A stretch of 64,000 nucleotides of DNA from Eunapius fragilis. Lineage: Eukaryota; Porifera; Demospongiae; Spongillida; Spongillidae. A program made the translations under genes and the position numbers. The notes under the pieces were generated by a model. It searched no databases. It saw nothing but the letters and a program-made list of their open reading frames with translations, and was not told where the DNA came from. The stretch covers positions 1,384,586-1,448,585 of the forward strand of contig OY811975.1 of the NCBI GenBank assembly GCA_963681505.1. The letters run 5' to 3'. Positions within the stretch are counted from its first letter, which is position 1; every line of letters begins with the position of its first letter. Below are positions 12,973 through 25,364 of the stretch, one piece after another.

Positions 12973-14684
12973 AATAAAATAGTAATTTCTATGTAATCAC
13001 AATAGCTTATATATTAAACTGTCTCAACAACATCCTGGAAATTTCTAGTCCGGATTATGAATATTTGAGTACAGTATATACATCGAACATGACCAGTACG
13101 TCTTGGGGTCCTAAACAGGAAGTTTAAGTTCTACAGCATGATATAGGTACTAAATTTAAAAAAACCAAGCAATGCTCATATACCAACGAGTTCACACATG
13201 ACATATGTCTCATTGTATTAATAGCTCCGCTCCAACAGCGCGCCAACGAGAAGGGGAGGGGAGGGGCAAAATTCCTCGGGCCAGGGCTTTTTAAAGGGCC
13301 CGGAACTTTAGAGTCACTCCCTGACCGACCTTTTAAAATGATACAGTCATCAGATATGAAACAATATGAATTCTCTCAGGTGTGTTGAAAAGGCCATTAA
13401 GGCTCTTTATTGAACCTTGAGGACCAATGTGTGGTGTAAAGGTGTGTCCCTGGTGCACATCCTATGTAGGTGTGTAGATGTGTCCCTGGTGTGTAGGTGT
13501 CCTTGATGAGTAGATGTGTCACTTCAGGCACTAGGGACACAGCTATACCACACACCAGGGACAACTAAATATCAAGGACACATTTACACTGACACCAGGT
13601 CACCTACGCACCAGGGACACATTCATTTACACATCAGTTACACCTACACACCAGGGACACACCAGGGACACATCTACACATCAGGACATGTACCAGTGCT
13701 TGGCTGACTTCACATGTGACTATTATGACTTGACTAAGTCATTTTTGTAGTGACCGTGACTTGACTTTGAAATGCCTAATTTCACATCTATATGAGCGAT
13801 TAATCTGCTGAAGTAGAATTTTAACTTGCATTCTTCACCATTTATGGTCATATATGTAGCTTGAGCTATGGGATTGCAAGCAACTGAGAAGGAAGTAACT
13901 TCCCCACTAAGACTTTTCTTGGAACCTTGCACTTACCCACTAAGACTTTTCTTGGAACCTTGCACTTGACTATGTATGATACAACAGTACGGTATCGCAC
14001 ATGCATGGCTTTTGTCATGTTAAATAAACGTGCGCATGATTTATATACACGTCCATGCATAGCTGATGACTATCGGTAGGAAGTAGAAAGTTTATGAAAA
14101 CCAACCCTGGTATTCAAAGAGGTTATGATATAAATAATACCGTATTCGATGAAATGGGAGCCTGACGTGGAAAAGCAAGAGCAAGCCCTTATAAATAATC
14201 TTGTCCTTAGTTCACTTTATTTTTGGACGCCTTTGACGATGAATTATCCAGTGTGGAATACGGAATGATCACCCGCCCATGCGTACGTGCCATTAGGTTT
14301 TACAATTAGATAGTTAGATTTATAATACGGTATATTGTAAAAGGGGTACATAAAGCTGACTAAAAATGCACCCACTTTGTAGGTACTTTATGCTAAACTA
14401 TTGAGGCAAATTTTTAAAAACTCTTGACTTATATGCTGTCCTTCGTATATTCAAGATAATATAACATAATTTTTTTAAAGGCGCAATTGAAAGCAACTTA
14501 GTTATAATATAAAGTACAATAACTACTGCGCATAAAGGTGTAGCCAGACGGGTTAAAAATAATATTATTATTATCAAAAGTTTTGCTCAGTTGGCATCTA
14601 GGCTGGCAATCCCTGCTCATTGGTCATTATATATATGAAAAAAAAAAAAAATGGCGTCAAAGTTGCCTTCGGATGTAAGAAAGC
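12973..14684. other. Sequence upstream of GPCR copy A, no gene seen
   Basis: The stretch contains a G/A-rich segment near 13250, a minisatellite at 13430-13690 and AT-rich sequence to 14.6 kb. A promoter for copy A should lie in its first few hundred bases, but I cannot identify a specific site. Confidence 0.5.
13430..13690. repeat. Minisatellite that switches strand midway
   Basis: The left part repeats gtgtccctggtgtgtagg-like units. From about 13530 the units appear as their complement, caccagggacaca, so the array can fold on itself. Spacing is irregular, which rules out CRISPR. Confidence 0.75.
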
Positions 14685-14830
14685 CTAAGTGCTGCTCGTG
14701 CAAATTCTGACTTGCTTCTTGTCCGGTTTCCAAACTGTTGTAATGTTGCTGATCCAGTCAGTTGGCTGATCCACTGAAGCTATCACTCCAGCTTGCTCTA
14801 GTTGCACCAGCTTGCTCTCCACTGCACAAT
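14685..14830 (-). mobile_element. Gypsy-type reverse transcriptase fragment, antisense to the next element
   Basis: The minus strand shows the N-terminal edge of a Ty3/gypsy reverse transcriptase, with motifs such as QLEQAGVIASVDQPTDW and ITTVWKPD. It is a short fossil. Its orientation opposes the adjacent remnant at 14915-16780, so the two either come from different insertions or were rearranged. Confidence 0.6.
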
Positions 14831-14914
14831 GGAATGGGAAACACATTCGGGTAGAAACAGATCATAATCATCATAAAGAAATCCATTCTAGCTGCCCCTA
14901 GACGTCTACAGCGG

Positions 14915-16780
14915 ATGTTGCTGCAGCTTCAAAGATATTCCCTGGATGCGGTGTACCGGCCAGGTGAACAGCAGGTGGTGGCAGACACGTTGTCCAGAGC
15001 ACCACTGAGTCAGACGGCTACTGAATGGAAGCTGGATGAGGTGGTGTTCCAGCTGCAAGACATCAAGGAATCAGAATACATCCCTATCAGTGACCAACGT
15101 ATTGCAGAGGTGAGAAAAGCAGGACTTCAGGACGAGGAACAGATGGCATTGCGGAAGGTGATCACGTTAGGGTGGCCATCGGTAATATCTCAAGTACCAG
15201 AGGTGGTGCGCAGCTATTGGAATTTTCGAGACACTATGGCTGTTCAGGATGGTATTGTGTACAAAGCAGGGCAGGTGGTCATTCCGTTGAAGATGAGGCC
15301 CGATATACTGCAGCGTTTGCACTCCAGCCATCAAGGCGTCCAGTCCACAGTGAGAAGGGCTCGAGATGTGGTATACTAGCCTGGCATGCGTAAGGACATA
15401 GAGATACCAGTGAGTCAGTGTCCAGTGTGTGAAGAAACCTCCCCAGCTTTGCCTAAAGAGAAGCTGCTAGTCCATGAGATTCTGGGAAAGCCCTGGGAAA
15501 AGGTCGGCATGGATTTGTTTAGGGTTAAAGGAAAAGACTACTTGATAGTTGTGGACTACCTCACTGATTTCTTTGAGTTGTCAGAGCTGCCAGACCTTTC
15601 AGCCTCATCTGTAGTTCAGGCAGCAAAGCAGCAGTTTGCACGCCATGGCATACCAGTCTGGGTGCATTCAGATGGTGGTTCACAGTTTGCTGCTCGAGAG
15701 TTCTCAGATTTCTCTCAAGCCTGGGGTTTTGAACACACTCTGTCATCTCCGTATAACAGCCAGTCCAATGGCAAGGCGGAATCGGCAGTAAAAATCGCCA
15801 AGAAGCTGTGGAGGAGAAGCAAAGATCCATATCTGGCCCTACTAGAGTGGAGGAACACCCCTACCATTGGCATGGGGTCTAGTCCTTGTCAGAGACTGTT
15901 GGCCCGACGGACAAGGGGAGTTGTTCCAATGGCAGAGTACAAACGGGATCCAGTCATTGAAACCCATGTGTTGGAGAAAAAGCACAAGAAGCAGCAGCTG
16001 CAAATACTGAGGGCCAATCAAAGGGTACCTCGAGAGAGGACTCTGCCATCCCTTGCTGTTGGACAACCAGTGCTGGCGCAAGATATGCGAGCGTTCAAGA
16101 CTCAGTGGGACAGGGGTACTTGTGTGGGCCATTTGTCAAATCGATCCTATATTGTGGACATTGATGACCAGCTGGTTCGGAGAAATCGTAGGTTTCTGAA
16201 GCCCTCAGAGAACAAGCCATCATGCTCGGAAGAAGTGTTGGAGGAGAATACAAAAAAGGCTGAGGGTCCTGTAGCCCAAGCAACAGCAGCTGAAGTACCC
16301 AATGAACTGCAACAGGATGAAAGCGCTTCAGAAGAGGAACGAGAGGAACAACCAACATTGGAGACGGAGCCGAATACTCACCCAGACCCTGCACAGAAAT
16401 TGGTCCAGAGCGAGATTGGCCCAAATCAATACAAGACACGAAGTGGTCGTATCTCCAGACCCCCAGCATGGTTTAAGGATTTCGTGAAACACTAACTTTG
16501 AACATTTTGTGTGTATGCTGCTGATTGATAAAAGGGAGGGGATGTTGTAGGACTGGGCACGGGGGCACGTGAGTATTCCTTTTTGCATAGTTTTGGGATT
16601 AATCTCGTGGACTAAGAAGTCCGTGTGCATCTGCCAAAGGAGTGGTTGTCTTGAGCGTAACAGCTATCACAGCCGGCGCCCAAATTGCCACCAGTTTTTG
16701 GTTCACAACATATCAACGTTGACGCTGCTGTTGATACTGTCGTCAACCAAAAGTTTACCCGTGTCTTTTGTAAACACAGG
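14915..16780 (+). mobile_element. Gypsy-type LTR retroelement remnant (RNase H end, integrase, 3' LTR)
   Basis: The reading begins with the end of RNase H (VYRPGEQQVVADTLSRAPL), followed by an integrase with a degenerate zinc-binding region, a catalytic core (WEKVGMDLF, HSDGGSQF, SNGKAESAV) and a C-terminal tail. A purine tract lies just before a probable 3' LTR starting near 16543. The 5' half is missing. It is a fossil with few visible breaks in the part that remains. The family is Ty3/gypsy, close to the Pol proteins common in invertebrates. Confidence 0.75.
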
Positions 16781-16781
16781 C

Positions 16782-16918
16782 TGTAGTATCGTATACGCGT
16801 TCTGAACACAATGTGATCTGACACACAGTTCTTGTCTTAAACTCCAAGCACACGACACACCACATGTAATCACACCACACGCACGTGATCCCCGTGAATA
16901 CTTTTATCAAATGCCACA
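16782..16918 (-). repeat. 3' LTR of the minus-strand gypsy-type element
   Basis: On the minus strand it starts TGTGGCATTTG and ends CGATACTACA, i.e. TG...CA. It matches 20926-21048, and the pair lies at the two ends of the element. Confidence 0.85.
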
Positions 16919-19900
16919 ACCCCCTTGTTCCAGTTAAAAACTGTACAAAGTCTTGATACCGCTTTGGTGGCTTGATTATTCTTCCATATCTTGTTGTAGT
17001 GAGTTTCTCAGCTGTGGCCTGAAGTGAATCTTCAGCAGTAGATACCCCCCACTTGATTTTGGTGATCTGCCTCCACCCTAATGGGTTCTGCATCTCTCTG
17101 GGCTGTAACTGTTGTTTCTCTGTGATACACTTCTTCTCTCTGGGCTGTAACTGTTGTTTCTCTGTGATCCACTTCTTCCCCAGATGTGTTGCTTACTATT
17201 GGCACATCTTCCACCTCTACCTCCTGTTCCTTCAATTTCATCAGGTGTCTTCTATTCCTCCTTTGGATTTTGCCGGCTTCTGTTCTCACAATGTAAGAAC
17301 GTGGTGTTTTGGCATTATTAATTACGACCACCGGTTCCCATTTGCCTTGAATCCGAACACGTGCCTTCTCCCCTTTCTGGAGTGGAGGTAAGGATCTAGA
17401 ACCTGTGTCATAATACCTCTTTTGAGTTTGTTTATTCTCTTTTAGTTTGAGCTTCACCAGTTCTGGACGTACTACTTCTGGCTCAAGTTGTGAAGATACC
17501 ACAGGTAAGTTAGAGCGTAAACATCGACCCATCAGAAGTTGTGCTGGTGAGGCTAAATGGTCTATCACTGTGTTTCTATATGCCAGCAGACACAAGTAAA
17601 GATCCTGATTATCTGCAACTGCCTTGTTCCACATTCTCTTTATGATCTGTACACTTTTTTCAGCTAGGCCATTTGACTGTGGATAGTATGGACTTGACGT
17701 GGTGTGCTGTATTCCCCACTCTTTTGTGAACTTCTGATATTCTTTAGCTGTGAATTGAGGTCCATTATCACTAACAATCACAGTCGGTATTCCATGTCTA
17801 GCTAGTATTGACTTTGTATGATGCACCACTGTTGAGCTGCTTGTGTTTTCCAGAAGCTTTACTTCTATGAAACGCGAGTAATAGTCAACCATTAAAAGAT
17901 AGTCCCTGCCTGACCATTGGAAAAGGTCTGTTGCTACTACTTCCCATGGCCTCTCTGGCATCGGGCCTGGTAACATGGGTTCCTTTGGGTTGGAATCACG
18001 ATGTTCTTGACATACATCACAATTTGCAATTGTATGTTCGATTGCCTTGTTCATACCTGGCCAGAACATCACCTCCCTCGCTCGCTGTGAGCACTTCACT
18101 ATTCCCATATGACCCATGTGAATTCTCTTTATCATGCTGCTTCTCAAAGCATTAGGGATAATCAGTTTCTCTCCTTTTAACAGGATTCCATCAACTTCCG
18201 ACATCTGATCACGAATATTCCAGTATTCCTGAATTTCCTTGGGCACCTGGGACTGTTTCTCAGGCCATCCAAACTGCACGAAGTTTCTTAGCATTTGCAT
18301 GTTTTGATCCTTAATTGTGGCTTCCTTTATTTCCTGTAGCCAAACATCTGATACTGAGGAGTGGTTTAGGACAAGATTCACCGCACATGACAATTCTTCT
18401 TCCATCCTATCTTTGATTGTGTCCTCTATGCATGCTCTGGATAATGTGTCAGCTATTATCATTTCCTTTCCAGGTTTATACTTCAAATTGAAATCATACT
18501 TCTGAAGGCGCAGAAGCATGCGCTGCAAACGTGGCGGAGCATGACGCAAGGGTTTTTGCATGATTGCCTCCAAAGGTTTGTGGTCTGACTCCACTTCTAC
18601 TTCCTTGCCGTATACATACTGGTTGAATCTCTCCAGTCCAAACACCACTGCTAATAGCTCCTTTTCAATTTGAGCATATCTTCTTTCTGTGTCCATCAGA
18701 GCGCGGGATGCATATGCAACTGGTTGACAGTCTTGTAGTAGAACCACACCTAATCCATGTTGGGAAGCATCACAGCTTACAGTGACTGGTTTCTTGACAT
18801 CAAAGAAAGCAAGGACAGGCACTTCAGATAAGGTTCTTCATCTTCTGGAAAGCATCACTCTGTTCCCAACTCCATTTAAACTGGATATCCTTTCTCTTAT
18901 TGGGTGTGTCACCATTGACATATCTGGAATGAACTTTCCTACATAGTTGATGACTCCCAGAAGTCTCTCCACACCTTTTTTGTCTTCCGGAGGTGGCATC
19001 TCTGATATAGCCCTGATCTTCTCTTTGTCTGGTGAAATACCGTCAGCATTGATAGTGTGACCCAGATAAGTCACCTCCGATACACCAAACTTGCACTTTT
19101 CCTTGTTCAAGGTTAGACCGATCTTCAGACATCTCTGTAGTACTGCTTCTAATCGTTTGTTGTGTTCTTCAATCGATGAACCCCATACCAAAATATCATC
19201 AATGTCTGTTTCAACTCCAGGTAAGTCACCAAAGTTTTGATTCATTCTCTTTTGAAATATTTCCTGCGCTGATTTGACCCCAAATGGCATTCTTCTGAAA
19301 CAGTATCGCCCAAAAGGACTATTGAATGTGGTTAAGAGCTGACTCTCTGGATCCAGAGGGATTTGCCAATACCCGTGATTTGCATCTAGCTTCGAAAAAC
19401 ACTTTGCACCAGATAACCGGGTTGCAATGTCCTCTAAGGTTGGAAGCTGATAATGTTCTCTTCGAATAGCCTTGTTGAGGAATCGAGGATCCAAACATAC
19501 TCTGAGTTTCTTGGTTTGTGATTTTTCTACAGTAACTAGAGAATTTACCCAGTCGGTAGGCATTTCAACCTTCTTGATGACTCCAATGCTCTCCATGTAA
19601 TCCAGTTCTTCTTTTAGGCGCTCCCGCAGTGCCACTGGTTGATTTCTTAATGGGCATACCACAGGTTGAATGCTGCTGTCAACTGAGATGTGGTAAGGTG
19701 TTGCCAAACACCCAAGTCCCTCAAACACTTTGCTGTAACATCGAACAATGTTTTCACATTTGCCAATACACATAACCGTCCTAATCAAACCTAACTCTTC
19801 AGACGCTCGGAAACTTAATATAGGACTTTGGTCAGTTTCGATAACAAAAAACTCTAGCAACTTGTTTTCACACTTCAGTTTGCAACAGCCCAATGTTGGA

Positions 19901-20925
19901 ATAGTGTCACCTGAGTAACTAAATAGCTTAGTTTTTGTTGGTTTCAGCTTTGGGGTGTACTGCAGGGTTGTGAAGATTGCCCAAGGTATGATGTTTGCCT
20001 GTGAGCCTGTGTCTACTTTGAATTTGACTGAACTTCCATTGACACATAAGTTGCGGAGATATTCACTGTTGTTTTCCCGTCTGTTTTGTTAACTCCTACA
20101 CCTCCAACAGCATGTGATTTTTCCTTGGTCACTGCAGAAACTTTTTTCATTCTACAAAACTTGGAGAAATGATTCATTCCTCCACACTGAAAGCATCTCT
20201 TTCCATACGCTGGACACTGTCCTCGACGATGTGACAAACCGCATCTATCACAACATTGCTTATCTTCGAACTGTTTGACTCTTTCTTTTTCTGGTGATCT
20301 AGACCTTACTGGAGTTATACGGCGCAGTGTGTATGCCTGTTTCAGGTCCCTCCTCACCAAGGAGCTTCATCTGTTATTGTGACTATTCATCTGCTTGACA
20401 AATAGACATAGCTTTGTCAAGTGTAAGGTCTTGTTCTCTCAATAGACGTTGTTGCACACGTTCTGAGACAGTACCACAAACTACTCTGTCACGGATAAGC
20501 TCGTCCTCTATCACGCCAAAGTTACAGCTCCTGGCTAATAGTTTCAATGCAGTTACGTACTGGTTTATTGTCTCATCCGCTGCCTGGTTGCGTGTGTTGA
20601 ACTTAAACCGCTCCATGGTAACATTTTGTTTTGACCTGCAATAGTCTTCAAACCTCCTAAATAAAACATCAATCTTATTAACTTCCTTGTCCGCTAACCG
20701 CATTGTATTGTAAATGTCCCTACCTGTCTGCCCAATCAAGTACAGGAACGCACAGCATTGCTCCTTCTCCGACTTGTCTGAAAGTGTAAGTGTTAAATAT
20801 AGCTCCATGGTTTGTTTCCACGCCCGCCATTTTTCTGAACCGATACACTGTCAGTGGTAGAGAAATCCATCTCACCGGGAGATTTAATGTGTTCCATTTT
20901 CCACAAAAGACCACTCCTGACACCA

Positions 20926-21048
20926 TGTAGTATCGTATACGCGTTCTGATCTGACACACAGTTCTTGTCTTAAACTCCAAGCACACGACACACATGTAAT
21001 CACACCACACGCACGTGATCCCCGTGAATACTATTATCAAATGCCACA
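20926..21048 (-). repeat. 5' LTR of the minus-strand gypsy-type element
   Basis: Same termini and order as 16782-16918, about 14 bp shorter. At 123-137 bp these LTRs are short for the family. Confidence 0.85.
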
Positions 21049-21053
21049 CAGGC

Positions 21054-23460
21054 CAGCAACTTCCCTACCTTGCCCAGTTTCTTCATGTTGTGAACATATT
21101 CTTCCATCTATGTGGAAAATTCACATGGATAGGCATGCCTCTGGTGCTCTAGATCTCCCAGGCAAGATACCACACTGTTGGCTCTCCCTCAATCAGTACT
21201 CTGTTTGTTCTAACTGTTCCACACTGGTAGCCATCTCACATACTCATGCTCACATATCTCATTGCACTGGTAGCAACTCATGTGTCACAGACATCAACCA
21301 TGCTGGGGATACAAATGTTCCGGGTGTAACTATGGATCATGAGTACCCTTCATTTGATGATATATTTTCCACATAATTTCCAACTATCAAGCGCATACTT
21401 GTTTGTGCTCGTCAGGCTGTTGGAAGAGTCCTTCTAGGTATTTTGCAGTCTATTGTTTTTCATGAGTCAATTATTGCTTGGAAAAAACTATTTATGTTCC
21501 CAAAGTGCATATTGTATTGCAATCAAAGAAGGGGTCGTTCCTTTAAACCATCTGACATCAGGAAATTATGTGAATTATGGGATACTGGACATGAGTTGGA
21601 ACTTTGGAACAATGTAATTTCGAGAAGCATTGCTTATTTAAAGAAAGTATCCAAAACGAGTAGTTGTCAGCAACTTTTAGATAGGAGACGTGTTAGCATT
21701 GCTACGGCACTTGCGGAAGAAGGGTTATTTGGCAAAGCATGTCGTATGCTTACATCATCTGGCATTGCAGCTAACAATGAAGAAACTTGGGAACTTTTGA
21801 AAGCAAAGCATCCTTATGTTCCCATCCCATCACACCCTACAAACATACCACCTCATTCTTCTGTTGATTTGTTGCCATCTGACTTTAACATTCGTGCTGT
21901 TCTACTTTCATTTCCTAAAGATACCTCTTGTGGACCTTCTGGTTTACGAGTGCAGCATTTATTAGATGCCTCCAAAGCTTCTTTACCTTCCTCATTGCTG
22001 TCTGCATGAAGGCGGTAATAAACAAATTGGCTTCTGGGAGAGCTCTTCCGGAAATAGCTGAGTATCTAGCAGGCGCAACTGTGATTGCTCTGAAGAAACC
22101 CGGGGGAAATGATATTCGTCCTATTGCTGTCGGGGAAGTATTGCATAGATTAACAAGCAAGTGCCTCTGTGCAATTGTGAAATATAAAGCCAGTGAATTT
22201 TTCAACCCTTACCAATATGGGGTTGTCTGCCCAAGTGGAGTAGAAAAAATGATCTATTCACTGCATTCAAGTATTGATGATCATTGTTTTGTGTGTCATT
22301 TTGCAGCATTTTGCAAAATGACACACATCTCACGTGTTACACCTCCAACCTTAATAAAGTCATCATTGTCTGAATTTGATGATAGCATTCACCACTGTTT
22401 CACAGAGTGCTTGGCCCTTAATCTGTCACCACAAAGTTCAGGTTGGAAGCAAGCCTGCTTAAGCCTTAGCAGAGGAGGGCTTGGTTTAAGATCAGTAGCT
22501 GTTCACTCCACAGCAGCATACCTAGGCTCAGTTAGTTCCTCTTCCCCAGACTTGGCATCTAGCCAGTATGTTATAGATGCACTTAACCTATTCAATCTCC
22601 AAGTTTCTGCTGAGGATACTGTATCTATTCCGTTGCCAACGAAGTCTCATTTTCAGCATGATTTGTCACAACGAATTGAGAATTGCCAATTCCATGCACT
22701 GTATAACTCTGGCAGTCTGGCCGATTGGGCCCGCTTACTCCCAATCTCATTGGTGCATGCCTCCTCATGGCTTCAGGTGGTTCCATCCCCTATAGGCAGG
22801 GTTGCGACTTGACTACAAGCGAAATGCAGTGGGGCATCAAATGGAGGCTTGGTCTTCCTCTAACACCTGAATTAGGGGTATGTGCTTATTGTCCAGACAA
22901 AGCTCTGGACACACACCATGCTGTTACTTGCAGGTTTGGGGGATGGAATGCTCTATGCAATGCTATTTTTGATTTTTGCAAGCGAGCCCTTCTGAACCCA
23001 AAATTGGAAGCAGGTGCAGGTTTGGGTCATGAAAGGAGACTAACTAGACCTGCAGACATACTCATCCCAAGCTGGTCCAATAGTGATAAGCCTGCAGCCA
23101 TTGATGTGTCCATCACCTCTCCGCTTAAATCAAACATATTGTCTGAAGCGGGTGTGGTGGCAGGTGCAGCAGCAAGGCAAATAGAAGAGAGAAAGCATAT
23201 ATCCAATGATACTATCTGCTCCGAATTGGGATGGAAGTGTGTACCATTAGTGGTGGAGACGTTTGGTGCTTGGGGAAGAACTACAGGCCAGTTTTTTGGA
23301 GAACTCGCATCACGACTTGCGGCTCATAGCCGTTCCTCAAAGACTATAATGTTGAATAACATCTATGGGAGACTAAGCCTCACACTAGTTCGAGCCAATG
23401 ACCGTGCTTTCAATGCTAGGGTGGCTACAACAATGGACCTGCTTGAAGGCTAGGGTAGTT
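21054..23460 (+). mobile_element. Non-LTR-like reverse transcriptase element with zinc fingers and C-terminal nuclease-like domain
   Basis: Near the start the reading shows paired Cys and His residues in an N-terminal zinc-finger pattern (CPVSSCCEH, then HC and CSNCS). Next come a linker, an RT-type N-terminal portion (TSCGPSGLRVQHL, then IALKKPGGNDIRPIAVGE) and a C-terminal block with CAYCPDKALDTHHAVTC followed by RPADI and AAIDVSITSPL. The last two resemble the D...D-x-x core of restriction-like endonucleases of R2-type LINEs, which is inference. The RT palm with its YxDD is not visible, so an internal deletion is likely. The frame changes along the element and it is not functional. The gypsy element at 16782-21048 inserted at its 5' edge. 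An A-rich stretch follows near 23624. Confidence 0.6.
22290..22327. repeat. Perfect 16-bp-arm hairpin inside the RT element
   Basis: The arms tgtgtgtcattttgca and tgcaaaatgacacaca enclose a 6-base loop. It sits exactly where the expected RT palm is missing. Confidence 0.85.
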
Positions 23461-23645
23461 TTGTGCAAGTTCGTGTGTAGTAACGTGTATATATGTGCAT
23501 TAATTTTATTGTTTATTATTATAATCGTACATGTATTTATCAACTACTGTATATTGTTTTAAAAGTTCTTTTCGGGTTTTTGTACTGATAGTCACATGTC
23601 AAATTGAATACTTTCGATTCGTAAAAAATAATAATATTAATATTC

Positions 23646-24262
23646 ATGAAGAATCGGGCTCACCTCTCTGTGAAGATTGAGGTCGGTTATGGCTTGAGCA
23701 GTGAGAGCATCAACTCTCGCCCAGCAGACATCCTTGTTCAGAGTTGGGACAGAGGCCACCTTGCTGCTTTTGATGTCACCGTCACCTCACCCCTTACCCC
23801 TGCCATCCTAAACATATCCAGTATCCATGAGGGAGCAGCTGGCCGTGTTGCTGAAGCCAGGAAACACACAACCAATGATGCTAAGTGCCAGGATTTGGGG
23901 TGGTTGTGCATTCCCCTTGCAGTGGAGACGTATGGCAATTGGGGGAAGGAGGTACGTGGTGTTTTTAATAGTCTCGCATCTTTACATACCTTTGGTCAGA
24001 CCAGCCATAAGTCAGGCCTTCTGTAGCCATGTAAATATGTCTTTCGTCAGGTCTATTGCCAGGGCCATCTTGGGACGAGCTCTAGTGTAGGTATAAAACA
24101 TAGGATAGAATATTCTTAGTGACAATATTAATAATAATTCTGTATGAGCATTTATTCCATTCGTGCATTGTCTTGTATCGAGTATTCATGTATTCTTATT
24201 AATTATGCTCTTCCTGAAAAAAAAAACTAAATAAATAAATATAAATAAAAAATAAAAATAAA
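23646..24262 (+). mobile_element. 5'-truncated 3' end of a related LINE-like element
   Basis: The open frame 23646-24026 carries RPADILVQSW, AAFDVTVTSPL and GWLCIPLAVETYG, aligning with the C-terminus of the element at 21.0-23.5 kb. An A-rich tail of (aaat)n type lies at about 24219-24262. This is what a 5'-truncated LINE insertion leaves. Confidence 0.65.
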
Positions 24263-24690
24263 TGAACACTTGCCTCATAAGATCGATTTCTTCGGCCATC
24301 CCTAGTAGGATGGTGTCCACATGAATTTTGAGTTTGTGTATGTATCAGTGCACTGTAAAATTAAGATTTATTTAATACATAATAATATTATTAAAATGAA
24401 ATAAAAGAAGAATCAAAAAGAATCATGCACTGGTAGCAGGACACAAAAATTTAATAGTCTACATGCATGCATGCATGGATATATAAAATTAACAATCAAT
24501 CTCGATTTATTAGAACATGATGTTCTGAACAAGGATCAATGCCATTATTCCACCATTGATAGGATGTGATTGATAGACTGCATTGTTGAAGAGGTGATGT
24601 GTCACTATGGGGTTCCTGAGGGGTTACACAGCGACTAGGGTGCCAGTGTACGAGGAGAGGTAGTACAGAACATATGTGACATACACAGAA
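24263..24690. other. AT-rich spacer, no gene seen
   Basis: AT-rich sequence with a short atgc repeat near 24460. No coding or structural signal was found. Confidence 0.5.
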
Positions 24691-25364
24691 CAGTACTTAT
24701 CACCCCTAAGAAAATGAGCAGGTTGAACAGTTCAACCAGACAATGGCTACAATTTTGGTTAAGTACAGGAACAAGGAAGATTGGGATACTCACGTACATC
24801 ATGTACTTATCACCCCTAAGAAAATGGGCAGGTTGAACAGTTCAACCAGACAATGGCTACAATTTTGGTTAAGTACAGGAACAAGGAAGATTGGGATACT
24901 CACGTACATCATGTATTTAATGGATTAGCTTACCATACAGTGGTCACCATATCAATTGGTATCCGGGTGTTCACCAAATACTCCCCTTGGATACAATGCT
25001 GGGATAAATTACTGACGACGAGAAGGCCACTTCTCTACCATTTTATGCACAGGATTTTCATAGGTCATTGGAGGAGTCCTTCAAACTAAAAAACCTCACA
25101 TTGTTGCACCCAAATGCTATGAGCAGATACAACAAAAATCAGAGAGAATATTTCACGTTGATGAGCGAATTTCAGTGGCTGTACAAATCTTCAGTGAAGC
25201 AAGGAGTCAGCAAGATGACTAGTCGTCTCACACACAGTAATAGAACGTATATAGGAGATGTCAACTACAGGACTGAGCTCATAGGGTCAACACAGACCCT
25301 CGTTGTTCACCAAAATCGGCTGAAATTATGCTATGCATGGTGTATAATATTGCATATCCTATTA
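24691..25364 (+). mobile_element. Gypsy-type integrase C-terminal fragment
   Basis: The motif EQFNQTMATILVKYRN and the later YIGDVNYRTELIG plus TLVVHQNRLKLCY are typical of the end of the integrase core and the C-terminal domain of gypsy elements. It is a broken fossil. It contains a 110-bp direct duplication and is cut on the right by the element at 25365-26116. Confidence 0.65.
24695..24914 (+). repeat. 110-bp tandem direct duplication
   Basis: Two nearly identical consecutive units begin with cttatcacccctaagaaaat and end with cacgtacatcatgta. They differ by one base (gagcagg against gggcagg). Confidence 0.85.

Larger units (their letters stand above)
16782..21048 (-). mobile_element. Gypsy-type LTR retroelement with both LTRs and target duplication
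   Basis: The element is bounded by LTRs at 16782-16918 and 20926-21048 and flanked on both sides by CAGGC (16777-16781 and 21049-21053), a typical 5-bp duplication. Reading on the minus strand: a gag-like region (20.4-20.8 kb), zinc knuckles (20.0-20.36 kb), reverse transcriptase (18.84-19.9 kb), then RNase H, integrase with zinc finger and core, and a C-terminal tail (17.0-18.8 kb). A probable primer-binding site follows the 5' LTR. The coding part is broken, in roughly four or five places. The LTRs differ by about one substitution and two small indels over 123 aligned bases, so the insertion is fairly young. Confidence 0.88.

Noticed and set aside
13430-13690. Second possible CRISPR-like repeat
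   Set aside because: Spacing is irregular, the repeat changes strand and no spacers of constant length exist.
17931-18155. Plus-strand frames inside the gypsy-type element
   Set aside because: They are antisense shadows of the integrase and RNase H region.
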